Below, piece by piece: positions 11,415 to 21,314 of a stretch of DNA of 64,000 nt (its first letter is position 1; every line of letters begins with the position of its first letter). The notes below the pieces were generated by a model. The model had not been told where the DNA came from. It saw only the letters and a program-made list of their open reading frames with translations, and did no database searches. The translations under genes were made by a program, and so were the position numbers. The DNA comes from Delphinus delphis (lineage: Eukaryota; Chordata; Mammalia; Artiodactyla; Delphinidae): positions 31,124,668 through 31,188,667 of the forward strand of contig NC_082685.1 in NCBI RefSeq assembly GCF_949987515.2. The letters are read 5' to 3'.

Positions 11415-13882
11415 TTTGATAGGGATTCCATGATAGGGAATAATTGAATCTGAAGATTGCTTTGAGTAGTATAGTCATTTTCACAACATTGATTCTTCCA
11501 ATCCAAAAACATGGTATATCTCTCCATCTGTTTGTGTCATCTTTGATTTCTTTCATCAGTGTCTTATACTTTTCTGAGTACAGGTCTTTTACCTCCTTAA
11601 GTAAGTTTATTCCTAGGTATTTTATTGTTTTTGTTGCAATGGTGAATGGAACTGTTTCCTTAATTTCTCTTGCTGATTTTCGTTGTTAGTGTATAGGAAT
11701 GCAAGAGATTTCTGTGCATTAATTTTGTATCCTGCTACTTTACCAAATTCATTAATTAGCTCTAGTAGTTTTCTGGTGGCATCTTTAGGATTCTCTATGT
11801 ATAGTAACATGTCATCTGCAAACAGTGACAGTTTTACTTCTTCTTTTCCAATTTGTATTTCTTTTATTTCTCTTTCTTCTCTAATTGCTGTGGCTAAAAC
11901 TTCCAAAACTATGTTGAATAATAGTGGCAACAGCGGACTATCGTTGTCTTGTTCCTGATCTTAGAGGAAATGCTTTCAGTTTTTCACTATTGACAATGAA
12001 GTTTGTTGTGGGTTTGTCGTATATGGCCTTTATTGTGTTGAGGTAGGTTCCCTCTATGCTCATTTTCTGGAGAGTTTTTTATTACAAATCAGTGTTGAGT
12101 TTGTCAAAAGCTTTTTCTGCATCTATTGAGATGATCATATGGTTTTTCTCCTTCAATTTCTTAATATGGTGTATCACACTGATTGATTTGTGTATATTGA
12201 AGAATTCTTGCATCCCTCGGATAATTCCCACTTGACATTGGTGTATGATCCTTTTAATGTGTTGTTGGATTCTGTTTGCTAGTATTTTGTTGAGGATTTT
12301 TACACCTATATTCATCAGTGGTATTGGTCTGTAATTTTCCCTTTTTTTGTAATACCTCTGTCTGGTTTTGGTATCAGGGTGATGGTGGCCTCATAGAATG
12401 AGTTTGGGAGTGTTCCATCCTCTGCAATTTTTTGGAAGAGTTTGAGAAGGATAGGGCTTAGCTCTTCTCTAAATGTTTGATAGAATTCACCTGTGAAGCC
12501 ATCTGGTCCTGGACTTTTGTTTGTTGGAAGATTTTTAATCACAGTTTCAATTTCATTACTTGTGATTGGTCTGTTCATATTTTCTATTTCTTCCTGGTTC
12601 ATTCTTGGAAGGTTATACCTTTCTAAGAATTTGTACATTTCTTCTAGGTTATCCATTTTATTGGCATAGAGTTACTTGTAGTAGTCTCTTAGGGTGGTTT
12701 GTATTTCTGTGATGTCCATTGTAAATTCTCCTTATCATTTCTAATTTTATTGATTTGAGTCCTCTCCCTCTTTTTCTTGATGAGTCTGGCTAAAGGTTTA
12801 TCAGTTTTGTTTATCTTATCCAAGAACCAGCTTTTAGTTTTATTGATCTTTGCTACTGTTTTATTTGTTTTTATTTCATTTATTTCTGCTCTGATCTTTA
12901 TGATTTATTTCCTTCTACTAACTTTGGGTTTTCTTTGTTCTTCTTTCTCTAGTTTCTTTAGGTGTAAGGTTAGATTGTTTATTTGAAATTTTTCTATTTC
13001 TTGAGGTAGGAATGTATTGCTATAAACTTCCCTCTTAGAACTGCTTTTGCTGCATCCCATAGGTTTTGGATTGCCGTGTTTTCATTATAATTTGTCTCTA
13101 GGTATTTTTTGATTTCCTCTTTGATCTCTTTAGTGATCTTTTGGTTATTTAGTAGCGTATTGTTTAGCCTCCATGTGTTAGTGTTTTTTACATTTTTTTC
13201 ACTGTAGTTGATTTCTAATCTCATAGCATTGTGGTCGGAAAAGATGCTTGTTATGATTTCAATTTTCTTAAATTTACCGAGGATTTATTTGTGACCCATG
13301 ATGTGATCTATCCTGGAGAATGTTCCATGTGCACTTTAGAAGAAAGTGTAATCTCCTGTTTTTGGATGGAATGTCCTGTAAATATCAATTAAATCTATCT
13401 GGTGTATTGTGTCATTTAAAGCTTGTGTTTCCTCATTTTCTGTCTGGATGATCTGCCTATTGGTGAAAGTGAGGTGTTAAAGTCCTGCACTATTATTGTG
13501 TTACTGTCAATTTCCTCTTTTATAGCTGTTAGCAATTGCCTTATGTATTGAGGTGCTCCTATGTTGGGTGCATATATAGATCTTCTTCTTGGATTGATCC
13601 CTTGATCATTATTTAGTGTCTTTCCTTGTCTCTTGTAAAATTCTTTATTTTAAAGGCTATTTTATCTGATTTGAGTATTGCTACTCCAGCTTTCTTTTGA
13701 TTTCCATTTGCATGGAATATCTTTTTCCATCCCCTCACTTACAGTCTGTATGTGTTCCTAGGTCTGAAGTGGGTCTATGAGTCTTGTTTTTGTATCCATT
13801 AAGCAATTCTGTGTCTTCTGGTTGGAGCATTTAATCCATTGACATTTAAGGTAATTATTGATATGTATGTCCCTATGACCAT
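11415..13882 (-). pseudogene. L1 ORF2 (endonuclease-reverse transcriptase), broken and truncated
   Basis: In life ORF2p nicks target DNA and reverse-transcribes L1 RNA at the nick. The likely ATG is at 13880-13882, followed by an N-terminal stretch ending 'LNVNGLNAPTRRHRIA', typical of the endonuclease start. A TAA at 13799-13801 then ends the frame at codon 28, where the family has Gln (CAA). Later pieces survive in shifting frames: the post-endonuclease linker (12994-13224), the '[15 protein letters not shown]' region (12315-12656), '[15 protein letters not shown]' (12082-12315), and the FADD catalytic motif (codons at 11811-11822, piece 11622-11930). The last piece ends near '[11 protein letters not shown]'. 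The thumb end and Cys-rich C-terminus are absent. Confidence 0.93.
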
Positions 13883-13940
13883 TTTCTTAATTGTTTTGGG
13901 TTTGTTTTTGTAGGTCCTTTTCTTCTCTTGTGTTTCCCAC

Positions 13941-14847
13941 TTAGAGAAGTTCCTTTAGCATTTGTTGTAGAACTGGTTTGGTGGTGCTGAATTCTCTTAG
14001 CTTTTGCTTGTCTGTAAAGCTTTTGATTTCTCCGTCAAATCTGAAGAAGATCCTTGCCAGGTAGAGAAATCTTGGTTGTAGGTTCTTCCCTTTCATCACT
14101 TTAAATATATCGCCACTCCCTTCTGGCTTGTAGAGTTTCTGCTGAGAAATCAGCTGTTAACCTTATAGGACTTCCCTTGTATGATATTTGTTGTTTTCCC
14201 TTGTTGCTTTCAGTAATTTTTCTTTATTTTTAATTTTTGTCAGTTGGATTACTATGTATCTCGTCATGTTCCTCCTTGGGTTTATCCTGTATGGGACTCT
14301 CTGTGCTTCCTGGACTTGGGTGGCTATTTCCTTTCCCATGTTAGGGAATTTTTCAACTGTAATCTCTTCAAATATTTTCTCGGTCTTTCCTCTCTCTCTT
14401 CTCCTTTTGGGTCCTCTATAATGCGAATGTTGTTGTGTTTAATGTTGTCCCAGAGGTCTCTTAGGCTGTCTCCATTTCTTTTCATGCTTTTTTTCTTTAT
14501 TTTGTTCCATGGCAGTGAATTCCACCATTTTGTCTTCCAGGTCACTTATCCGTTCTTCTGCCTCAGTTATTCTGCTACTGATTCCTTCTAGTGTGTTTTT
14601 CATGTCAGTTATTGTATTGTTCATCTCTGTTTGTTTGTTCTTTAATTCTTCTAGGTGTTTGTTCTTTAATTCTTCTAGGTCTGTTAAACATTTCTTGCAT
14701 CTTCTCGATCTTTGCCTCCATTCTTTTTCCAAGGTCCTGGATCATCTTCACTGTTATTATTCTGAATTCGTTTTTTGGAAGGTTGCCTAGCTCCACTTCG
14801 TTTAGCTGTTTTTCTGGGGTTTTATATTGTCCCTTCATCTGGTACAT
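13941..14847 (-). pseudogene. L1 ORF1 (RNA-binding chaperone), frameshifted
   Basis: ORF1p forms coiled-coil trimers that coat L1 RNA. The frame likely starts at the ATG ending at 14847 and stops at 13941-13943, about 300 codons, close to the usual size. Seen in order: an N-terminal stretch with 'QYKTPEKQLNEVELGNL', a coiled coil with 'RITEAEERISDLEDK' (piece 14439-14732), the RRM start 'SLRDLWDNIK' (piece 14324-14545), and a C-terminal block with 'ADFSAETLQARREW' near 14150. Three different frames are needed, so at least two frameshifts exist (near 14682 and 14480-14515). A 24-bp in-frame tandem duplication sits at 14633-14680. Confidence 0.93.
14633..14680. repeat. 24-bp perfect tandem duplication in L1 ORF1
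   Basis: Two identical 24-base units, 14633-14656 and 14657-14680. On the minus strand the unit encodes eight residues of the coiled coil, giving 'LEELKNKHLEELKNKQ'. It keeps the frame but adds eight residues, not a whole number of heptads, so it would shift the coiled-coil register. Confidence 0.9.
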
Positions 14848-14850
14848 AGT

Positions 14851-15756
14851 CCTCTGTTTTTTATTTTGTCTATCTTCCTGTGAATGTGATTTTCATTCCA
14901 CAGGCTGAAGAACTGTAGTTCTTTTTGCTTCTGCTGTCTGCCTTCTGGATGATGAGGCTATCTAAGAGGCTGTGCAAGCTTCCTGATGGGAGGGACTGGT
15001 GGCGGGTAGAGCTGGGTGTTGCTTTGGTGGGCAGAGCTCAGTAAAACTTTAATCCGCTTGCCTGCTGATGGGTGGGGTAGGTTCCCTCCCTGTTGGTTGT
15101 TTGGCCTGAGGCAGCCCAGCACTGGAGCCTACCTGTCTCTTTGGTGGGGCTAATGGCAGACTCTGGGAGGGCTCACACCAAGGAGTACTTCCCAGAACTT
15201 CTGCTGCCAGTGCCCTTGTCCCTGCAGTGAGCCACAGCCACCACCCCGCCTCTGCTGGAGACCCTCCAACACTAGCAGGTACATCTGGTTCAGTCTCCTA
15301 TGGGGTCACTGCTCCTTACCCTGGGTCCTCATGTGCACACTACTTTGTGTGTGCCCTCCAAGAGTGGAGTCGCTGTTCCCCCAGTCCTGTTGAAGTCCTG
15401 CAATCAAATCCTCTAGGCTTCAAAGTCTGATTCTCTCGGAATTCTTCCTCCCATTGCCGGACCCCCAGGTTGGGAAGCCTGACGTGGGGCTCAGAACCTT
15501 CCCTCCAGTGGGTGGACTTCTGTGGTTAAGTGTTCTCCAGTTTGTGAGTCACCCACCCAGTGGTTATGGGATTTGATTTTATTGTGATTGCTCCCCTCCT
15601 ACTGTCTCATTGTGGTTTCCCCTTTGTCTTTGGATGTAGGGTATCTTTCTTGGTGAGTTCCAGTGTCTTCCTGTCGATGATTGTTCAGCAGTTAGTTGTG
15701 ATTCTGGTGGTCTTGCAAGAGGGAGTGAGTGCACATCCTTCTACTCTGCCATCTTC
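14851..15756 (-). promoter_or_regulatory. L1 5' UTR (internal promoter region)
   Basis: A GC-richer segment than its surroundings, between the L1 5' terminus (15756) and the ORF1 start. It has no long conserved frame. In L1 elements this region holds the internal Pol II promoter. I cannot identify individual factor sites with certainty. The frame at 15227-15430 (+) is a shadow. Confidence 0.8.
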
Positions 15757-15934
15757 TTTTTTTTTTTTTTTTTTTTTTAATTGAAGTATAGTTTATTTAC
15801 AATGTTGTGTCAGTTTCTGGTGTACAGCAATGTGGTTCAGATACACACACATATATGCATGTATATATATATATATATAATCTATTCTTTTCCATTTTAG
15901 GTTATTAAAAGACACTGAATACAGTTCCTTGTGT
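15757..15934 (-). mobile_element. severely truncated L1 3' end with poly(A)
   Basis: A T tract of 22 (15757-15778; the poly(A) on the minus strand) is followed by 'aattgaagtatagtttattt', 'acaatgttgtgtcagtttct' and 'ggtgtacagcaatgtggttc', which is the antisense L1 3' UTR of cetartiodactyl type. An AT microsatellite expansion lies at about 15862-15880. It ends near 15934, where L2-like sequence resumes. Only about 155 bp of L1 was copied. Its poly(A) directly touches the 5' end of the larger L1. Confidence 0.88.
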
Positions 15935-16150
15935 TTTTCACCTATAATCATATATTCCTGTTTAAAACATTTTCTCCATTATTAATGTGAATATTTGTTT
16001 GATAGCTCTCTCCTTCATTAGACTGTACATTTTATTATGGTTCATATCTATTTCATTTACAATGTCCAGATCTAATTTTGTTCAAAAGGACCTAGCATCA
16101 TGTTTGAATATAGTAGACACTCAATAAATCATTACTGAACATGAGATAAA
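15935..16150 (+). mobile_element. L2 LINE 3' end
   Basis: Sense L2 3' UTR: 'gatagctctctccttcatta', 'gactgtacattttattatgg', 'aggacctagcatcatgtttg', 'tagtagacactcaataaatc' and 'attactgaacatgag'. Its strand and position suggest it is the distal half of the L2 whose reverse transcriptase part lies at 10915-11385. Confidence 0.62.
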
Positions 16151-16450
16151 GAAGGTGATTAATAAAATCAGATTTCTCAGCACTAGAGATGGGTAGTTTT
16201 CTTAAAATCATTTACATTTTCTTTTACATATTAAAGAGCACCTCTAAGGCAAATCTTGACTTATTTTCAAACAATTACTCTTAAACAATTCCCTAAATGT
16301 GTTTCACATACTCTATATGAAACAACCATTCTAAGGATGAAGTCAGTGATGGAAGAAAGAGAGGAAGATCTGGCAAAAAGTCTTAAGAATTCACAGAAAG
16401 TTATACTGGGGGGTGGTGGGGGCGTGGAACTTGTAAAAATTACAGAAACT

Positions 16451-16667
16451 GAGCTTTCCTGGTGGCACAGTGGTTGAGAGTCCGCCTGCCGATGCAGAGG
16501 ACACGGGTTCGTGCCCCAGTCCGGGAGGATCCCACATGCCGTGGAGCGGCTGGGCCCATGAGCCATGGCCGCTGAGCCTGTGCGTCCAGAGCCTGTGCTC
16601 CACAACGGGAGAGGCCACAGCAGTGAGAGGCCCACGTACCGCAAAAAAAATAATAAAATAAAAAAAA
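16451..16667 (+). mobile_element. CHR SINE (short form) with target duplication
   Basis: The head carries a Pol III A box 'tggcacagtgg' (16463-16473) and a B box 'gggttcgtgcc' (16505-16515), a CHR body, then an A-rich tail with TAATAA interruptions. A 16-bp duplication is perfect on both sides (16435-16450 and 16668-16683), which marks target-primed insertion. The frames at 16267-16644, 16391-16618 and 16470-16661 are translations of the SINE. Confidence 0.95.
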
Positions 16668-16689
16668 AAAAATTACAGAAACTAAGAAC

Positions 16690-17760
16690 TGGGAGGAACT
16701 ATCAAGATGACCTCATTCAATAATTTAATTTTAAAGCCAGTGTTACCCATAGGATCTGTTACTCTCAGAGTCAGAATCAGAAGAGAATTCTCAATTCACT
16801 ATTCAATATTACTTATACCATTTTTACTAATTTAATTCAACTTCCCCCCTTTTTACCTACAATTATTTTTCATTGACAGAAACATGGTTATTTATCTTGA
16901 AACTTTAGTATCTAGTTTAAATTTGGAAAATATTAATTTTCCTTTTTATTCTAAAATGACCCTACTAACTTTCCCCATTTGCTAATATTACCCCCAAGAA
17001 ATGGTTCATGATTTACAAGTAAGGGGATACATATAAATGAAGAATACATTCTGCAATAACTTCATCTATTTCTAGTTTGCACATTAGGACATACTAGGTT
17101 TTTGTAAGGATGTATGTCTGGTGGTCTTTATTAGTAAAAATGTCTCAGACATCTGTTTTGAGGACAAAAGCATTTCTCTTTGCCTGAAGTATACCTATCT
17201 CTGGTTTTATGTTTGATTACTTAATGCATTTTCTAATGAAGTTATTGTAACAGAGCATTCTGTGAGATACAAATTGTCAGCTACTTATATAAGTAAAGGT
17301 AGAAAAACTGTTCTGTAAAATGCCAACTGGATAGAAATCCATTTTTCTAAGGAGAGGATGTAACAATGTTTGACAATGGCTTCCCCTATCTATAACCACT
17401 GATGTTGTTGGTAAAAGTTATAATCAATTTGTGTAAAATTCAAGGATAACTTTTAGAGAAAAAAATAGAAAAACTGACTTTCTTCTTAAGGTTCACCCTC
17501 AAAATGGGTAGGTCCTATCTGAAGTCCGCTGTATGTTTTTAAAATTTGTTGGTCACGTTTGTATGAGAGATACGTTTCAGTTTACTCCCATATAGTTACT
17601 TAGTATATAAGTTAGCTGTCAACATTTAAGGCATAAGATTTCGCACAAAAATCAGGATTTCTGGTTCCTCTTTAAAAAATCTAATGGCATACTTGAGCCC
17701 TTATTCTTACACAGTAACAATGATCTAGGTTGGGTCAACTGCTCTTCAATTCATCATAGA
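16690..17760. other. no recognisable feature
   Basis: AT-rich sequence with no frame over 60 codons, no RNA gene and no repeat I can name. Confidence 0.42.
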
Positions 17761-17764
17761 CCCC

Positions 17765-18235
17765 TCCTGGCTTGCAATGTTGTGTTAGTTTCTGCTGTAC
17801 AGCAAAGTGAATCAGTTATGCATATACATATATCCACTCTTTTTTATATTATTTTCCCATATAAGTCATTACAGAGTACTGAGAAGACTTCCCTGTGCTA
17901 TACAGTAGGTCCTTATTAATTATCTATTTTATATATAGTAGTGTGTATATGTCAATCTGAATCTCCCAACTTCCCTCCTGGTAACCATAAGCTTGTTTTC
18001 TACATCTGTGACTATACTTCTGCTTTGTAAATAAGTTCATTTGTACTTTTTTTTAGGTTCCACATAAAAGTGATATCATATGATATTTGTCTTTCTCTAT
18101 CTGACTTACTTCACTTAATATGACAATCTCTAGGCCTATCCATGTTGCTGCAAGTGACATTATTTCATTCTTTTTTATGGTGAGTAATATTCCATTGTAT
18201 ATATGTACCACATCTTCTTTATCCATTTCTCTGAG
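17765..18235 (-). mobile_element. L1 LINE 3' end
   Basis: Antisense L1 3' UTR: 'gcaatgttgtgttagtttct', 'gctgtacagcaaagtgaatc', 'ctatacagtaggtccttatt', 'atatatagtagtgtgtatat', 'ggtaaccataagcttgtttt', 'gatatcatatgatatttgtc' and 'atatgtaccacatcttcttt'. No poly(A) remains at the 3' (low-coordinate) side and the copy is 5'-truncated near 18235. The frames at 18053-18262 and 18120-18329 are shadows of this repeat. Confidence 0.9.
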
Positions 18236-18340
18236 TGGCGACAGCACCTCTGCACTACGCATATGCTGTTGGAAGAAATCTAAGAATATATGCTTGAACT
18301 GTTATAAAGAGAGCCCAGATTTGGACTGACTAATGTCCAT

Positions 18341-18390
18341 AGAGAGAGAGAGGGAGAGAGAGAGAGGGAGGGAGGGAGAGAGAGGGAGAT
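18341..18390. repeat. GA/GGA purine microsatellite
   Basis: About 50 bases of AG repeats interrupted by GGG units on the plus strand. It is a polypurine tract of the kind prone to length change and triplex formation. Confidence 0.9.
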
Positions 18391-18394
18391 GTCC

Positions 18395-19052
18395 TCATCT
18401 TCTTCTGTCCTGGAGAAACTATGAGAGTTTAGTAGGGGCAACCTAACTCAGGCACTCCCACAGTCCTTCAAGTTGGCTGTAAACAATGAGGAACTATGGG
18501 TTTTCTACAAGGATGCCTCATTGTTAGGGACAGGAGTAACAACAGTGGAGAAGAGAATCAACCAGGAGAGACATTGGATTTTCTAGTTTTCATATTAAAA
18601 GGCAATTGGAACCAGGAAGGCTGACCATTTGGATTGAGTACACTCCCAGAAGTTCTTGATCTTTTTAGGACTGAGGGATCCAGAGCAGAGAGAATGATAC
18701 CTGATAATCCAGAGTTTACAAAGAAATGGTATCTTAGTTTTGTGCCTTCAAAATATGAAACAAAGTAAACTAGTTATATGATGAAAACAATAAAAATTTA
18801 AATGGAACACTTATATGTTTGGATTAATATTTAAACTGCTTGCCACATGTTTTTATATCACAAGCAAGAAGCATATTCAAAAGTGCCCCTGGGCATCCAT
18901 TTGAAGATGATATGACGATATTTATAGCAAAACGCAATATAGCGATTTGCAGGCCAGAATCTACCTTCCTACTGATGATGTATTGAAGTATTTTAAAGTT
19001 ATACTTTATGGAGTTGTATTTCCCTCAATGTATATGTGTGGACACGTACATT

Positions 19053-19104
<52 letters not shown>

Positions 19105-20040
19105 CACACACATGCATGAGAGGTTAATCACATGTGCATTTTACGGCATCACTGAAGAAGCCATAAAAAGGATCACCAGTGGAACCAAATGGAGTTTCTC
19201 AGACATTTTAAAGAGTGACACTTCACTGATGTCTGTTGATATCGGATGCCCTTTAATAAGAACATCATTAAAACAATATGTGACAATGCCTTTGCTGAGA
19301 ATGAACTTTTACTGATGGCCACCAAGATTTCTTATAAAAAATTCTCATAACAGAGGGGGTGGAGATCAATTTTGCTAATGATAGAAGGCTAAGCTTATTT
19401 TAATATGCTTCACCTTTTTCCCCTTAAACATTTCTTATTGATGTGGTATGGCAAAATATTTTTCAAAAGACATGCTTGCTTTTCTCCAAAAATATTATTA
19501 GAAAAGGGCTCTGATTTGTTCTTACTTTTAATCAGAAACTTAATTTTAAATGATTCAGTCTTTACGGGAATCTAGCCATTGAGTGACATACATATGCAAC
19601 TTCTAAACAACTCTACTGATGTTGTTTTATGAAAGCAACTTTCTATTATCTCACAATTTTACAAACATTATATTCATAAAAATGACAAGAAGACTTTAGA
19701 CACCCTAGGGTCTTCTGAAACACTTCTTGCAAAATAAACCTCAGCTCCTCAGCATGGTGCATAAGGGTCAGCAGCACCTGTGCAGGGCTATTTGCTCTGA
19801 CTCTGTATCTACCCCTTCACCTCCATCCCAATTGGTATCTCTTGCCATTGTATTACCTAGTAGCTTTTGCTCATATTTTTTTCTATCTAACAGATACTCT
19901 AACAACCCCTTTTTAAAAAATAAGAATACACTGTTAACCATTACGTTTGGGATCCCTTTCCTTTCTTTTTTCTCCTTTTAGTTATCATGGAGATTCATCA
20001 ACACGAGGTGCAATACAACATGAAAAAGACTGATGTATGG
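18395..20040. other. no recognisable gene; contains a GT repeat
   Basis: Apart from the dinucleotide repeat at 19056-19101 I recognise nothing. The 122-codon frame at 18947-19315 exists only because the GT repeat reads as alternating Val-Cys, and it has no similarity I know. Confidence 0.45.
19056..19101. repeat. (GT)23 microsatellite
   Basis: An uninterrupted GT run of 46 bases, followed after a short gap by 'gcacacacatgcatg'. Pure runs of this length are usually polymorphic in length, and alternating purine-pyrimidine DNA can adopt the Z form. Confidence 0.95.
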
Positions 20041-20181
20041 TTTCTGTGATAGGCAGCCTCTAAGATGGCCCATAGATCCCCACTTATTGATACTCATTCC
20101 CTGGAGTGTGGGCTGGAACACCTAGCATCTCACTTCCAACAAGTAGGAAGTACTTAAAAAAAGTACTGGGCTGCCACTTTT

Positions 20182-20398
20182 TTTTTTTGTTTTTTTTTTT
20201 TTTTGCGGTACGCGGGCCTCTCACCGCTGTGGCCTCTCCCATTGCGGAGCAACAGGCTCCGGACGCGCAGGCTCAGCGGCCATGGCTCACGGGCCCAACC
20301 GCTCCGCGGCATGTGGGATCTTCCCAGACCGGGTCACGAACCCGTGTCCCCTGCATCGGCAGGCGGACTCCCAACCACTGCGCCAGCAGGGAAGCCCA
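20182..20398 (-). mobile_element. CHR SINE inside an LTR
   Basis: Reading minus, it starts with 'gggcttccctgctggcgcag', keeps a B-box-like 'gggttcgtgacc' and ends in an A tail (plus-strand T run with one G, to 20204). The target duplication of 14 bp is 'gggctgccactttt' at 20168-20181 and 'gggctgtcactttt' at 20399-20412, with one mismatch. The frames at 20106-20414, 20203-20427 and 20282-20476 are SINE translations. Confidence 0.94.
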
Positions 20399-20745
20399 GG
20401 GCTGTCACTTTTGAGATTAGGCTATGAGAGACTCCGGCTTCCATTTGACACCTGTCTTCTTGCTCACTCACTCTGAGGAAAACCAGCTGCCATGCTGCAT
20501 TTTACACTAAGTGGAGGCACCAACGGGCAGGAAGGAAGGGAAGCCTCCAGCCAACCAGCCGATTGGGACCCAAGACCTGCTAGCAGTCACATGAGTGGCT
20601 TGGAAGCAAATCTTCCTCTAGTTGAGCCTTGAACTTACTGCAACCTCAGTGACACCTCCATTACAGCTTTGTGCAGACCCAGAGCCTGTGGTTCCCAGCT
20701 TAGCTGCATCAAGGTTCCTGACCTTCAGAAACTTTGGGAGAGAGT

Positions 20746-20800
20746 TTAGTTGTTTAGTTGAAACATCTTAGTTGTTTAGCTGAAACATCTTAGTTGTTTA
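20746..20800. repeat. 22-bp tandem repeat, 2.5 copies
   Basis: Units at 20746-20767 and 20768-20789 differ at one base and are followed by an 11-base partial third copy to 20800. It lies at the 3' end of the MLT1-type LTR and repeats the region before 'tttaagcc'. Confidence 0.88.
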
Positions 20801-21194
20801 AGCCTCTAGGTTTAGAAGTAATTTGTCAAGCAGAAATATTAATAGGTAACTAATTCCGTTGCTAAGAGAAATAGAAAATTAATATAGTTGCTTCTCTTTG
20901 CACGGAATATATTTCAACTTACTAACATCATGTCCTTCTTATGTTTTTGGTGTTAAAAATGACCTACATTTTATGATTTGATTGTGATAATATATTGTTT
21001 TTCCAAGCATATAGTTACCAAAATAAGTCTATTTGAACCCCACAGGAATTTTATTTTAACAAGTTTTGTGATTAATGAAATACACAAGTTTAAGAACTTG
21101 GGCGCCAAACAATTTCCAAAACATGTACATTCTTCTGTTATCACTATTTTGTATAAGATAATATAAATGTTTATTTACATTTGTTTTATCTAAA

Positions 21195-21310
21195 TAAACT
21201 GTGAATTTCTAAAGTACAAGGACTATGTGTTATTCACGCTCATCAGCACTGAGTATGGTATCTTTTGCAGATAGTAGAGTCCACAACTGTGTATTAAATG
21301 AGTGAATAAT
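21195..21310 (+). mobile_element. L2 LINE 3' end remnant
   Basis: 'aaactgtgaatttctaaag', 'aaggactatgtgttattcac', 'tcagcactgagtatggtat' and 'attaaatgagtgaataa' follow the order of the sense L2 3' end. Short and diverged. Confidence 0.5.
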
Positions 21311-21314
21311 ACAA

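Larger units (their letters stand above)
11415..15756 (-). mobile_element. 5'-complete, 3'-truncated L1 LINE
   Basis: A minus-strand L1 of about 4.3 kb. Its 5' terminus is at 15756 (reading minus: 'gaagatggcagagtag'). It continues through a 5' UTR of about 0.9 kb, ORF1 (stop at 13941-13943), a 58-base spacer, and ORF2 from 13882 to about 11415, corresponding to roughly residue 820 of a full ORF2 protein. The C-terminal third of ORF2, the 3' UTR and the poly(A) are missing at the low-coordinate end. This is the reverse of ordinary L1 5' truncation and implies a later deletion or rearrangement. Several frameshifts and stops show that it is dead. Confidence 0.95.
20045..20860 (+). mobile_element. 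MLT1-type MaLR LTR, split by a SINE
   Basis: Landmarks of an MLT1-class LTR of the non-autonomous ERV-L related MaLR group: 'tctgtgataggcagcctcta', 'gagattaggctatgagagac', 'gaggaaaaccagctgccatg', 'tcacatgagtggcttggaag', 'gttgagccttgaacttactg', 'gacccagagcctgtgg' and 'gtaactaattcc'. The original poly(A) signal area is distorted by a 22-bp tandem expansion (20746-20800). A CHR SINE sits inside. Noncoding. Confidence 0.66.

Noticed and set aside
14188..14908. Plus-strand frames of up to 115 codons
   Set aside because: They are antisense shadows of L1 ORF1, whose minus-strand translation is clearly the real one.
16267..16644. 125-codon minus frame and overlapping frames at 16391-16618 and 16470-16661
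   Set aside because: They translate the CHR SINE. The same kind of peptide recurs from the SINEs at 20182-20398 and 56303-56507.
18947..19315. 122-codon plus frame
   Set aside because: It depends on a GT repeat that is open in all frames and gives a Val-Cys run. No similarity on either side.
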